From positions 1,415,001-1,479,000 of the forward strand of contig JACEVL010000798.1 in the NCBI GenBank assembly GCA_020284085.1: a stretch of DNA of 64,000 nucleotides, read 5' to 3'. Under the pieces are notes generated by a model. That model had not been told where the DNA came from. It ran no database searches and saw nothing but the letters and a program-made list of their open reading frames with translations. The DNA is from Aporrectodea caliginosa. Its lineage: Eukaryota > Annelida > Clitellata > Crassiclitellata > Lumbricidae. The translations under genes and the position numbers were made by a program. Shown one piece after another: positions 1 through 10,962 of this stretch (its first letter is position 1; each line of letters begins with the position of its first letter).

Positions 1-1439
1 AAAGCACTACCCGATATTATTTGCCGAGGCTAAGAAAATGAAGTCGCCAACATTCATACCCAAGCATGAGGGCCATGACTGTATATCAGAGTTAAAATTA
101 CGGGACACGGTTATCTTTAGAACAGATACAAAACCGTGGCATGAAGCAATGACAGAATTCTCGAAAACGTTCGAACTTACACACCTCACATTTCCTCGTT
201 TAAGACATAACTTTAAACCCAGCTGACTGTTGAACGTGAAGTCAGTCATAGTTTCTAAAGGAACAGAAAGAGTTCAGGTATGCATGATTAGACTTTAAAT
301 GCTTTTCTAGGGAACCAGATATGACAAGAGATTCCGTGTTCACATGATGTATCGTGTACAACAACCAACAATATCACATGCACGAACCTACTCATCCTCA
401 TGCTTGATATGATTACAGTTCCCACGGTCTGAGGTGGTATACTAGTATACGTCGCAATATCCCATCACGCTTTAAATGCACGACAGTTATGCGTATACTG
501 TATAGTCACCGGTTTCTGACCTACCAATGATCAGCTTTAGAGCCTTTGGTGCATGTGGCACTGGCACCAAAGCGAACCAAAATAACCTGGTTCTCACGGA
601 TCTCATTTCCTGTATAGCGCTGATGATTAAGAGTGGTCGGCGTTATAAGGCTTTCATGTGATTCGTAATCGTACTCGTAAACTTCAAGTATATCTCCAGA
701 GTCCTCTTCAAAATTCTGTCCTAACTAACCCCTAACACAGTAACACCGGATACATTTTCTCTTAATCAGCCATATAGGCCTAACGAATTGATCTGAAAAA
801 GTAACCGATTTAACTATATGAACTCGTAAGCAGGTATGTGTCTTTGACATTCTGTGATTGGAAATGAACGAATATTGATTGATTGATTGATTGAAATTTC
901 CAAATATAATTTCTACGATATAGTTGTAAAGATGACAACAAGTTTAACAGAGGTCGAATTTAAATGTATGGCAGCCTGCAAGAGCATGCATATGCCGTAA
1001 CACATTGACGATAGACAGCCTCATTTCTTTGAATTGTCAAAAAATGTACGCCACAAAATAACGTTTTTGAGATACGGAGAATTGAATGACTGTGCAGGGA
1101 ACGCTGGCTGATTCAGCGAAGTCAAAGGTCATCGGAAGTTCTTTCTATCAGGTGTTTTTCTGTCAATGGACCTTCTCGTGACTTGCACACAATCACCGTC
1201 AACAATGACATCATCACGTTTTCTGCCAGTCACGCCTCGCACCATTCAACGTTCATAGGAACTATATACACGCGGACACACGGACCTACTCTACAATGCA
1301 ATGGGTCGCCTGCAACCACGAGTTGAATGCCTATACGAAAGCCTTTTTAGGCTTGCAATGATTTATAACATCGGACTAAAGCTTAATGGCTGACTCGCTC
1401 ACTGTCACCTATAGGCTGTAGCCTATAAGTAGGGTTAGA
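1..1439. other. intergenic, no gene seen
   Basis: No conserved coding exon or RNA gene was recognised. The stretch is AT-rich unique-looking sequence. A scrap of the SINE-3 family (AGGCTAAGAAAATGAAGTCG) lies near 28-47 and a short (GATT)n run near 873-890. Confidence 0.5.
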
Positions 1440-1440
1440 G

Positions 1441-2578
1441 CACTAGTGCTCCGAATACGCTCCGAATATTCTCCGAATATGTTCCAAATATTCTCTAAAT
1501 ATGTTCTGAATATGTTCCGACTATGTTCCGAATATGTTCCAAAAATGTTCCGAATATATGTTTCGAATATGTTCCGAATATGTTCCAAATATTCTCAGAC
1601 TATGTTCTGAATAATTGTTCCAAATATGTTCCGACTATGTTCCGAATATGTTCCAAAAATGTACCGAATATGTTCCAAATATTCTCAGAATATGTTCTGA
1701 ATAATTGTTCCAAATATCTTCAGACTATGTTCTGAATATGTTCCAAAAATGTTCCGAATATGTTCTGAATATTCTCCAAATGTGTTCCGAATATGTTCCA
1801 AATATTCTCAGAATATGTTCTGAATAATTGTTCCAAATATCTTCAGACTATGTTCTGAATATGTTCCAAAAATGTACCGAATATGTTCCAAATATTCTCA
1901 GAATATGTTCTGAATAATTGTTCCAAATATCTTCAGACTATGTTCTGAATATGTTCCAAAAATGTTCCGAATATGTTCTGAATATTCTCCAAATGTGTTC
2001 CGAATATGTTCCAAATATTCTCAGAATATGTTCTGAATAATTGTTCCAAATATCTTCAGACTATGTTCTGAATATGTTCCAAAAATGTACCGAATATGTT
2101 CCAAATATTCTCAGAATATGTTCTGAATAATTGTTCCAAATATCTTCAGACTATGTTCTGAATATGTTCCAAAAATGTTCCGAATATGTTCTGAATATTC
2201 TCCAAATGTGTTCCGAATATGTTCCAAATATTCTCAGAATATGTTCTGAATAATTGTTCCAAATATTATCTTCAGACTATGTTCTGAATATGTTCCAAAA
2301 ATGTACCGAATATGTTCCAAATATTCTCAGAATATGTTCTGAATAATTGTTCCAAATATCTTCAGACTATGTTCTGAATATGTTCCAAAAATGTTCCGAA
2401 TATGTTCTGAATATTCTCCAAATGTGTTCCGAATATGTTCCAAATATTCTCAGAATATGTTCTGAATAATTGTTCCAAATATCTTCAGACTATGTTCTGA
2501 ATATGTTCCAAAAATGTTCCGAATATGTTCCAAATATTCTCAAAATATGTTCTGAATAATTGTTCCGAATATGTTTCG
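1441..2578. repeat. higher-order tandem repeat (213-bp period)
   Basis: The tract is built from an 11-12 bp motif of the ATGTTCCGAAT type, with variants TTCCAAAT, TTCTGAAT and TTCAGACT. The variants recur in a fixed order. The distinctive word TGTGTTCCGA occurs at 1781, 1994, 2207 and 2423, giving periods of 213, 213 and 216 bp; the last is longer because of a 3-bp insertion near 2267. This is a higher-order repeat. Short open frames inside it are translated satellite, not genes. Confidence 0.9.
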
Positions 2579-2654
2579 ATTATGACGAGAACATGGCAAT
2601 CACGTCGTTTTCAATTTATTGTAAATTTGGTCAGTATATATATGAACGGGTGCT

Positions 2655-2762
2655 GAAGAAGAAGAGCAGTCCCTTAAACTAGCCTGAGAGGCAGCCATGT
2701 GTATTAGCCTACGTCTTAGCAACTTCATTTTCTCAGCCTATGTATAGGAGGGTGGATTACCT
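2655..2762 (-). repeat. SINE-3 fragment (3' part)
   Basis: It matches the 3' parts of the copies near 4841 and 19847: GAAGAAGAGC, then CCCTTAA, then GCAGCCATG, then a CTTCATTTTCT block. The tRNA-like head is missing, so it is a truncated copy. Confidence 0.7.
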
Positions 2763-2765
2763 GTG

Positions 2766-3290
2766 TGAAAGTTGGTTCAATTTACAACCAATTATCGTTC
2801 AGTTTATTACCAGTGTACATTTTTTCCGATTTGTTACCATGTGAAAATCGGGTTATCTTCGAAATTATTATATTTCACAATCCTCTTTGTTTCGCATAAT
2901 ATTATACATGTAGTTTCATATGTAATGTTATTTTTGTTACATCATAATATTGAACCATTCTTCTACCCTGTGGAGAAATCCCGTGCACATCAGGAATGAA
3001 CTCTGCTTACTCTGTTCCGCTACTGTTTAACGTCAGCACTGAACATATTCCGAGTTAAGCCCCGAGCACGTGCCGAGCAGTTATGGAAAGCGCCCATAGT
3101 GTAGTGGTGCAAGTGAAGATGCCTAGCTACAGTGCATATTTGCTCGAGTACTCTGGTGGAGTATAGGCCTACTCATAGTCACAATGAGACCCACTGTAGG
3201 CCCACAGAATGCGTCATAGGCCTCGTCTTACGGGAATCATCGGTGTAATCAGTTCACAGGGCGTAATCATTATGTAACTCAGTCGTACCT
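2766..3290. other. intergenic, no gene seen
   Basis: One 75-residue open frame is present near 2772, but it is hydrophobic and matches no family I know. I treat it as chance. Confidence 0.4.
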
Positions 3291-3602
3291 TTCTCTCTCT
3301 GCCTCTGTCTGTCTGTCTGTCTCTCTATATGTCTCTATCTCTCCCTTTCCCTCTCTCTCTCTCTCGTTGTCTCTTTTTCTTTTTTTTTCTGTTCGTGTTT
3401 TTGTCTGTCTGTCTTGTCTGTCTGTCTGTTTGTCTGTCTCTCTCTGTCTGCCTGTCTGTTTGACTGCCTGTCTGTCTGACTGCCTGCCTACCTGTCTGAC
3501 TTTACTGCCTGTCACACTATCTGCCTGCCTGCCTGCCTGTATGTCTTTCTGTCTGCCTGTGTCTGTCTGTTTGTCTGCCTTTTTGTCTGTCTGTCTGTCT
3601 TG
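3291..3602. repeat. (CTGT)n microsatellite with CTCT and CTGC interruptions
   Basis: About 310 bp of imperfect CTGT, CTCT and CTGC tetramers. Open frames on both strands here (Ser/Cys/Leu-rich on plus, Asp/Arg/Gln-rich on minus) are the translated microsatellite. Confidence 0.9.
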
Positions 3603-4433
3603 AAAATAAAAATTCTCTGCCTCTAAAACATACCTAAATGGATCTGCCATAGGTCTCTTTGTCATACAAATGCCGAACCATAAAAGGTAGTCTTAAACTT
3701 AACTTCAAAATATAACCACGTAACAACCACGTTTCAATTTTCGTCACACTGTCTAGGAAAAGTGGTTTCACCTATCTCCAGCTTACCCCTTTATATCACC
3801 CCTCCCCATGAGATGCATTTCCCTTACATTATATATATATGCTCCTTCCACTGTCGCCCTTACCTGCCACTTCGTACTTCCACAAATAGCCCCACCCCAG
3901 TAATCCCACGTGTCTTTCAACAAACATGACCGGGGCGTGTTAGCATGCACCAGCGGTTCAAAATACAATAAAAACACAGTCGTTACATTCATACAGCATG
4001 AGGTGTTTCGTCAGCCCAGGTTTCTTATGAAACGGACAATAACCTGCTTACCGTCTACCACTTCCCCCACCCCGTACAAGAGTACATAACAGATCTATAA
4101 TACGGTTCACGTGAAGATCAATCGAGGACGGGGATTTTCGCATCGGGCCCTGCAGTAATCAATTACGTCATCTGCTAAAAGTAGCCACGGCGTTGCTGTC
4201 AGCAGGCACGTTCCCCGAGACCGATGTGGTCGGCTGGACACAGATTTTATACACGTAGGGTGGTCGTGGTGGGAGGAAGAATAGATTGTTTACAAATAGG
4301 TGTTTAAGCAGGGATAGAGGACATGTTTTTATGGAAAGTAGCCGTATAGTCGTAATTGCTTGTGCCAAAGGAAAACCAAATAAGCCGAAACGATGGCGCT
4401 GAATAAAAAAAATGCCGATAATTCATCAATTGT
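3603..4433. other. intergenic, no gene seen
   Basis: Unique-looking sequence with a few unremarkable open frames of under 70 residues. Nothing was recognised. Confidence 0.4.
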
Positions 4434-4605
4434 ATTCTATCTAGCAATTTATATAGCGCCTCTCGCAGTGCACACCAATCAGAGGTGCTCCCAGTGCGAG
4501 ACTGCGAGATACCTAGAGAAAAGAGAGGCTAGGGTTCTAAGCCAAGATTTTAAGGGTCATGCAGGCAGGGAGGGTAGTGTTAGAATACCAAATTGATGCA
4601 ACATC
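4434..4605 (-). repeat. non-LTR element 3' end with GCGCC hairpin
   Basis: Read on the minus strand, this ends in GGCGCTATATAAATTG preceded by an inverted GCGCC-type partner (GAGGTGCTCCC on plus). A near-identical copy is at 32130-32215, sharing AGTGCACACCAATCAGAGG. It is a retrotransposon 3' end of the widespread hairpin-tail type in this window. Confidence 0.65.
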
Positions 4606-4840
4606 ACATAGGCCATAAATAGCTTGATGTCGTGAGTTGAACGTCAGTACTATTTAGGCAGAAGACTCGCATTCCATCAACCACCAGGGGCGCTTGGAGG
4701 CACGTAGTTGGCCCAATTATTTCGACGCTACGACAGTTTCTAGGACAGGGAAGGGGAGAAAGGTATGTCTAACACGAATCAGGGCTCGTCATCAGACTTT
4801 GACTCAGATGACAGTTTGCGTCAACAAATTAAATTCTACA

Positions 4841-5132
4841 AAGAAGAACAGCGGTCCCTTAAGCTGGCCCTGAGGTAGCCATGGGTATGAAACGTTAGCG
4901 ACTTCATTTTCTTAGCCTCAGCATATGAGGGCGGATGGCCAGTCCTCTCCCTCGCCGTCTCATCTTCCCACCGACAGTGTACCCTTTATATCATTATAGA
5001 TGAGTTGGGTATATAGTGATGCAGGTGGAGCAGAAATCTCGAACCAAGTGTTTGCCCTGGCGGGGATTTGAACCCCCGAGCTCTCGACTGACATTCCAGC
5101 AGGCAAACAACTAGGCCTATACGCTACCGAGC
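4841..5132 (-). repeat. SINE-3, tRNA-derived, near full length
   Basis: It is the same family as 19847-20110 (minus) and 51738-52015 (plus). Shared blocks are CTTCATTTTCTTAGCC, ATCTTCCCACCGACAGTGTA, GGTGGAGCAGAAATCTC and a tRNA-like head. On the minus strand the head carries a box-B-like GGGGGTTCAAATCCC, read as GGGATTTGAACCCCC on plus. The 3' end is the AAGAAGAAC side. Confidence 0.75.
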
Positions 5133-6230
5133 ATTCTATAAATTCTACATAAATGAGACATAAAGTAAAATATAAAGATAACGTGCAAGTAAAAATAAAC
5201 AGGATGAACAATGTCAGAAATAAAGAATGAAAAGTGTATATTAAAACATACATAAGAACGTGATCCTAAAACTAGACAGGTAGGCATAAAGTTCGACAAA
5301 ATGAAAATTCAATATAAATAAATTAAATTGTGGCAAAAGCTACTGCCTCACGGCATCCCTGTCTTTAAGAGGCCTATTTTTACCCCCTAAGCCTCACTAG
5401 TACATACAGCTCTGACTTCAACAGGGCAATTTTTAGCCAGTCTTTTCAGACCATATTTTAGGAGACCTAAATAGCCTCTTCGGACCCTTATTTATATAAG
5501 GGCCCATTTTTTGCCAAATGGCCTCACTAGTATATACAGCTGTGTTTTACGAAGCATAATTTTATTTTGTAGCCTCGTCTCTGCGGACCCCTGTTTTCAA
5601 GAGGCTAATTTATAGCCAAATATGGCCGCACAACCACTATACTGCTCGTACACAGGCAGTGCCAGACCCAAGGAGGAGGGCGGCGCTGAATCATCTATGT
5701 TATGACACAACGTCGTTAAACAACAACTCACTAACCACACCTCTGTTTTTAAACAGTCCATTTTTAGCCAAACATAGAGGAACTGTTGTGATCTATGTCG
5801 TTCAACTTATAGGCGCTGAGGGCAAAACTGTTTCCTGCCAACACAGGCAGGCAGACTGGGTCGTCTGTGTAGACTTATAAGACGGTATAAACAGTTCTGT
5901 TTGTAGATCAGCAGCTATCTCCTGCGAGGCCTAGAATCTCCAGCCGCGTGTGTTTTCGCTGTGGTGACTAGAAAGTTAAACAACAAACGTACGTGGCGCA
6001 GCACCGCATGCAGGTCGTTAACCTATTCGACCGGGGAAAAGGATGCTCGGGATAGAATCTGTTCGTCTGCCTCTCTCTACCTCTGCTTTATCAATAAAAT
6101 AACTCCGTCTCTTTACGTCGCTCTACATCTGCCTCCACTCCCCCGTCTCCCCGTGTCTGTCTGCCAGCACTGGCTTTCTGTCTCTGCTTCTGTCTCGTAA
6201 CTTCCCTCCCTCCCTTTAATCTAGTTTAAT
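5133..6230. other. repeat-derived intergenic stretch
   Basis: It holds degenerate copies of a 60-100 bp unit containing CCTCACTAGTAYATACAGCTCTG (near 5393, 5523 and 5587). Module iii of the composite repeat (GCCAGACCCAAGGAGGAGGGCGGCGCTGA) lies near 5660-5735. No gene was recognised. Confidence 0.45.
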
Positions 6231-6234
6231 CAAA

Positions 6235-6275
6235 TCCAATACCATCTAATCTAATCTAATCTAATCTAATCTGTA
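6235..6275. repeat. (CTAAT)n microsatellite
   Basis: Imperfect CTAAT pentamers. A similar AGATT array is at 37649-37682. Confidence 0.7.
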
Positions 6276-6307
6276 AATTGATCTAATATATAATCTAACT
6301 GAAAACT

Positions 6308-6420
6308 CAACGGCCATTTCTTGTATTGTGTTTATTATTTATATCGCGCCACTCACAGCAGCGGCCATTCAGTAGCGCTTCCAGTGCGAGAACCCCTAGA
6401 CAAGAAGGTATCAATTCATA
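6308..6420 (-). repeat. non-LTR element 3' end, hairpin type
   Basis: On plus it reads TTGTATTGTG, then TTATATCGCGCCACTC, then AGTAGCGCTTCCAGTGCGAGA. This is the same tail architecture as 4434 and 32130, in minus orientation. A second minus-type GCGCC tail starts near 6560. Confidence 0.6.
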
Positions 6421-6988
6421 CCCCGACACCGACAGAGGTTACTCAAATTCTGCCCTTCTAGCCGTGTTTCAGGCCCTGACCTCATGTAACCCCTCTTTGC
6501 ACACTTCATTTGGGTCCCCCTCCCATCATCCGCTTCTATCCGCAAATATTTACGCCTCCTTCATATAGCGCCACTCAATAATGCACCGTTAATCGATAGC
6601 CTTCCCTGTACAAGCGCTGTGATACTCGGGGTTAATCCGGTGGAAATCGAATAGACTGATCAGGAAAACATGGTACTCTACGAAGCTGTGTGAAAGGGTA
6701 ACTAGATGAAAAATGGGAAAAATATTATAAAGACCAGTGGTTGTAGTCTCTGTTTGGTTCACACCCATGGTAAATCACTCAACCGCTGACCTAAGTACGC
6801 CAGTGGGCAGGACGCCTATCCTAATCCACACGCAATTCACAGCCTTGAACATGCCTTCGAACATGCCCACTTGAAGACTTCAAACACACTCGAAACGAGG
6901 ACACCACGGCTTTAACCACCCTCTTGACCGACGCCGTAAGTCACGACGCCGTCCGACATAAAATCACGTTCGGCTGTCCATAGCTCAT

Positions 6989-7008
6989 ATGCTAATGAGT
7001 ATGCAAAT
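6989..7008. promoter_or_regulatory. paired octamer-like POU sites
   Basis: A consensus octamer ATGCAAAT (7001-7008) follows a near-octamer ATGCTAAT (6989-6996) 12 bp upstream, on the same strand. They sit just before the CpG-rich stretch starting near 7030. POU-factor binding to ATGCAAAT is established; function here is inferred from position. Confidence 0.4.
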
Positions 7009-7029
7009 AACTAGACCGATAAGCGGGAC

Positions 7030-7720
7030 AGCCGTACCAAGGTCAGCGCTGCGCCAAGGGCCGTTCACTGTTCGCAGACCCAGTTATTGCACGCGGACTC
7101 GAAACACGGCGTAAACATTTACGCCGCATGCTCGGCAGAACGGACGGGCTCCGCAATCTGTAAACACCTCAGCAACGCAGGCGGCCCGCAAGCACCGAAT
7201 ATTATTGACTAATGACGCAGATTCGCTGAACGCAACAACAACGCCATGATCACCACGACTCCGCCGCCTGCCGACTCCGCCCGCGTGGCCGCAGCCGCGC
7301 TGGCCTACGGCCGTCACAGCCTGGGCCTAGAAGTCATTTATGTTTTTGAGAAGTCGCCCACAAGCTGGCTTTTTGCTGTTTACACAAATAAGGCAGTGCA
7401 TGTTTACAACGTAGTTATTCGGCAGGCCGGCCGGCCGGCTGGGTGGTGTAGTGGGAATAATATTTTCCACGGACGGTTGTTCGCGAGCATTCTGGCAATT
7501 CTCGACCCACGCCGAACGCGTGACGTCGCAGCCCGAGGCGTGCGCAGTGCGTGCCCGCCGCCGCCGCTCGCAACCACCATCGGCCTGGATTGCACCGAGG
7601 TTATGGAAAAAACCACGCTCGCTCAGAAAACAACAGCAGCGTCGTTGACTTCTGCGATGCGAGTCTCCAGTGGGGCCAATAAGTTCGTCCGAAGGGCAGA
7701 GGGGAAATTGCCAGAAGGGC
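7030..7720. promoter_or_regulatory. CpG-rich island, candidate promoter and first exon
   Basis: This stretch is visibly richer in GC and CpG than its AT-rich surroundings, with many CGCC, CGG and GCCG words. An ATG in good context (CAACGCCATGA, 7246) opens a Pro/Ala-rich frame starting MITTTPPPADSARVAAAA. That frame stays open to 7752, but its later part looks non-coding and no clear donor follows. I recognise no family. It may be the promoter and 5' exon of a gene whose other exons I cannot see, or only a GC-rich patch. Confidence 0.35.
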
Positions 7721-7859
7721 GTCGAGCTGTTGTGGGTCTCAGCGGGTGTTAGAAATCCGTGGAAAGATAGGTTTAAGGGAATTGACGTCATCGAATCACG
7801 TGTGCATGTTGGCGTCTGGTTACAAAACAATAGGAAAAATTCGTTTTCGTAGAATCTGA

Positions 7860-7960
7860 AGATTTAATCGTAAATCGTAATCTCGAGATTTATATAGCGC
7901 CACAAAAGCGAAGTCGCGGGAACCAGCTTATTCACAGGCGCTTTGTCAAAACAAAATCGA
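7860..7960 (-). repeat. LINE 3' end with (TTACGA)n tail
   Basis: On plus it reads TAATCGTAAATCGTAATC, then GAGATTTATATAGCGCCAC, then GGAACCAGCTTATTCACAGG. This is the same 3' end as the LINE at 36091-36450 and the tail at 20345, in minus orientation. Confidence 0.65.
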
Positions 7961-8317
7961 TAGGCAGGGGGTCAAAATCCGGAGAGTCAGGCAGGCAGAG
8001 TCAGACGGCTAAGGTGGATGATGTTTAGAGTGGAAATGGTGAGGGAGGTGAGGGGAATCGGGATAGGATTTGTGAAAAAGCAGTGTTTTCAGTTTTGAGT
8101 GGAAGACCGGAGAGATAGCAAGAAGTTTGCGTTCTAAAACTGAATGTGCAGACTCGAGTATAATCGCCGGACTTCTATAGCGCCCTGTTAATGTTTGAGA
8201 TAGGAATCGGTCGATGGCGCTATAAACCAGTATTTACGAAATCAAGGAAAACGAGGAAACGGTGCATTAGTATACAGCCTTGGTTATCAGTATACTTTAA
8301 TAGGGTCGAGCTACACA

Positions 8318-8540
8318 GAAAGACGCATACATACAGACAGACAGACACACGGACACAGGCAGGCAGACAGAGACAGACAGACAGACATACAGATATACTA
8401 CTTGTTTTGTCTGTCTGTATGCATTTAGTATGTACGCAGACAGGGCAGCACAGGGATGATGAAAACATTAGGGCCTAGGTCAGGCAGGAAGACGAACAGG
8501 CAGACATACGGACAGATACGCAGACGTGCACACAGAGGTA
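8318..8540. repeat. (CAGA)n / (CAGG)n microsatellite
   Basis: Imperfect CAGA, CAGG and CATA tetramers, interrupted around 8400-8460. Open frames across it are artefacts. Confidence 0.7.
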
Positions 8541-9142
8541 GACAGACTGATCCTTAGCCAGATATAATTATAACAGGTGGCGGTCGATGAACCTTTTGCA
8601 AGACGAGACGGAGGGAGAACATTTTTGCGTTTGACATCAGGTGCGCGAGACTGGGCCCAGAGTGCGGAGGGAAGGGCCTGGCTGCGAGGTGAATAACCGG
8701 TCCCGTATTGCACGTCCTTGACAGCCCTATTCAGTTTTTCTGTGTATAATAGCCGTATCGTGTCGCTCATACAAAAGCCTACACAACCACAGACATAGCG
8801 CCGAGGATAGAACGCTGGCAGGCACAGCGAAAAATTAGGGCGGACAGAAGTGGGCCTCTTAGGGTGGAAGAGCGATTTCTGGGGCCCAGGGTTCGTCTGG
8901 ACTAACTTCGGTCGGGGTGGGTAGATGAAAACCAATGCAGGTTGAGATGTTGACAGAGCATAGTGTTATTTGGGTCTTGTTGGCGCAACGTTTGAAGGAC
9001 GATCCAGCTATGGAACCATACAGGGTTCTGGTGGGTTTTTCCGGCGGCGTGTCTTACCAAGGACACATCTGTGAGCGGTTTATCGTGAAGATGTGCTGTA
9101 AAGATTTTGTTACTATGATTGAAAACAACTTAAGGCTAAACT
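8541..9142. other. intergenic, no gene seen
   Basis: A 151-residue minus frame (8480-8935) and a 132-residue plus frame (8935-9333) cross this area. Neither resembles a known family, and the second runs through MITE-A, so neither is called a gene. Confidence 0.4.
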
Positions 9143-9150
9143 GTGCTATC

Positions 9151-9310
9151 CATGGGCGTAGCCAGGAAACAATGGGGGGGTGTTCAGTTTTGGGGTGGGG
9201 CGGGTTTCCACTGGAAATTGTAACATTTTTAGTTTTTAATAACAGTAATGCATTTATTTGGGGTCGGTGGGTGGGTTTAACCCGTAAACCACCCAATAAA
9301 TACGCCCATG
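9151..9310 (+). mobile_element. MITE-A copy 1, hAT-type
   Basis: A 160-bp element with ends CATGGGCGTA and TACGCCCATG. It is flanked by 8-bp direct repeats with one mismatch (GTGCTATC at 9143-9150, GTGCTCTC at 9311-9318), as expected for hAT insertion. A second copy in inverted orientation is at 10166-10330. Confidence 0.85.
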
Positions 9311-9687
9311 GTGCTCTCGGAGACACTCAGTAATGTCAGTGTTTTAGTTGTCGGGGGGGTTGGGGGTTCAACCCCTAGTTCTTTTTCTAACCCCTCAGCT
9401 AAGCAACTGAAAAGATGCTGGGGGTTAGGTCTTGACCCCCCCCGGCTGTTGCTCTGTCATCAAGTACAAAAGAATATATAGCCCAATTCCTTTACTTTTA
9501 AGTAAATTAGTTACTTACTTACTGCTATGGTTTGTGACTGAGAGCGGAGAACCAGTCTACAGAATTAAGGTGAAAGCCAATTTCTGTAACACGTTTATTT
9601 CCTTTTCCTCTTATGCTATATTTCGAGCACATGGTTGAGGCTATTTAGTGTGTGGAGAACGACATATTGCATTGAGTAGAGTTTGGA

Positions 9688-9933
9688 ATGAGTAATTCTG
9701 ACGCAGCTGATGTTTTGCTTGAATATTCTATGCTTAAAAAGAGCGATGGTTTAACGGTTGGGCAGAAATTACAGCCACTTATTACTTTGTTGGAAGTTCT
9801 ACCTGTTTCATCTGCTAAGTGTGAAAGAGGATTCAGTCAGATGAATTTATGTCACACTAGTGGAAGAAACAGGCTTCTGGTGAGTTCAGTGAATGATCTG
9901 TTGATGATTGGCATCTTACTGCATGGAATGTAG
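9688..9933 (+). pseudogene. hAT transposase C-terminal (hATC) remnant
   Basis: The 81-residue open frame contains LPVSSAKCERGFSQMN followed by RNRLLVSSVNDLLMI. This is the conserved dimerisation segment of hAT transposases and their domesticated relatives (ZMYM, ZNF862 and KIAA1586-like). The DDE catalytic region and BED finger are absent, and downstream frames are broken by stops. The ATG at 9688 is only the first in-frame Met and not a real start. It lies within the TIR-bounded element and is not expected to be functional. Confidence 0.85.
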
Positions 9934-10165
9934 AAAAATATGTTATTTCTTGTCTTAAAGCTGGCAGACATGGTGCTTTGGACCATGGTGTAAGAGTAGA
10001 CCGTGCTTTGGACAAAGCCACTGGGTTACCAAAGAAAAAAGAAATTACAAAACATAGTCCAAAATTATTTTTGTAAACTACGGGTATAGTGTAAGAATCT
10101 ATGCATTATGGTTTGTGTTATTGAATGACTTTCCAAAAACCAGGTGTTTTGTCTATGTGATCATG

Positions 10166-10330
10166 CATGGGCGTTTTTAGGGGGTGGTTTTACAGGTTCA
10201 ACCACCCCCAAATAAATGCGTTGTTATTAAAAACTAAATATGTAGAAAAATACGACCATTTCCAATGGAAAACCCCGAAAATTTAAAAGTTAAAACCCGC
10301 TCTGAAATTTTTTTCCTGGCTACGCCCCTA
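10166..10330 (-). mobile_element. MITE-A copy 2 nested in the hAT element
   Basis: It is the reverse complement of MITE-A copy 1: the CCTGGCTACGCCCC end is at the right and the CATGGGCG end at the left. The flanks are TGATCATG (10158-10165) and TGATTATG (10331-10338), a 7-of-8 target duplication. Its position inside 9337-10515 shows it inserted later. Confidence 0.82.
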
Positions 10331-10640
10331 TGATTATGTAATTTCTTTGTTATGTCGCATAGATAAATTTAAAGAAGAAACTAAGATATCTCATGAGTCG
10401 TCAGTTGTTTCATATTAACATAATTAAAATTTAATTTATAGACCTGTGATCGTGTACTTTCGAAATCTGCAAAATTTTCGACCCCCCCAGTTAGTTTTTG
10501 ACAACTAAAACACTGAGTAATGTATAATACATAGCCACTATGCCATTGAGTCTGTTTATATATGCGTAATAAATAGTCTATGTAGAGACTGTAGAAATCA
10601 AAGTAGACCTATTTAAACAGTGCTGGTTTAGACACTTGAA

Positions 10641-10850
10641 AAATAATAATAATAATAATCTTTTCTTTATTAAGCGCCTGACAAACGCACTGCGCTGTGC
10701 AATTGAAATCTTAACTACTAACAGAACAGACAGCCATGTAATACAACGGCGCTAATAGCAGCCTACAAAGCAAATCCGCCCAACGGGGGCTCGAACTCGG
10801 TACCTCTCGGTCTCTGTGCCAGCTGTTATCCAAAGCGCCACGGGCCCCCC
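10641..10850 (-). repeat. SINE-1, tRNA-derived, (AAT)n tail
   Basis: On the minus strand the head reads TGGCGCTTTGGATAACAG (box A), then GAGTTCGAGCCCC (box B). A body follows with GCTGCTATTAGCGCCGT and CTGTCTGTTCTGTTAGTAG, then CAGGCGCTTAATAAAG and an (ATT)n tail. The other copies are at 17826-18045 (minus) and 34792-35130 (plus). Confidence 0.85.
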
Positions 10851-10962
10851 CAAAAAGAAAGAATTAGCAGCTTTTCTGTAGCATTATGCGTGTCATAATT
10901 TCGAGACTTCCCAAAAGTATGAAGAATGGAACTGAAATGTTTTTTCTCCAGGGAAAAAGGAA

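Larger units (their letters stand above)
9337..10515 (+). mobile_element. hAT element, degenerate, with exact 8-bp TSD
   Basis: The termini are a perfect 16-bp inverted repeat (CAGTGTTTTAGTTGTC, 9337-9352; its complement, 10500-10515). They are flanked by an exact 8-bp duplication AGTAATGT (9329-9336 and 10516-10523). The 1179-bp body keeps only the C-terminal dimerisation region of a hAT transposase, so it is an internally deleted or decayed copy. A smaller element (10166-10330) has inserted inside it. TIR, TSD and coding remnant all agree on hAT. Confidence 0.92.

Noticed and set aside
1441..2578. Heat-shock-element array
   Set aside because: TTC and GAA words are present but the spacing is 1, 3 or 4 bases and not the 2 required for nTTCnnGAAn.
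3279..3665. 128-residue Asp/Arg/Gln-rich minus-strand frame
   Set aside because: It is the translated (CTGT)n microsatellite.
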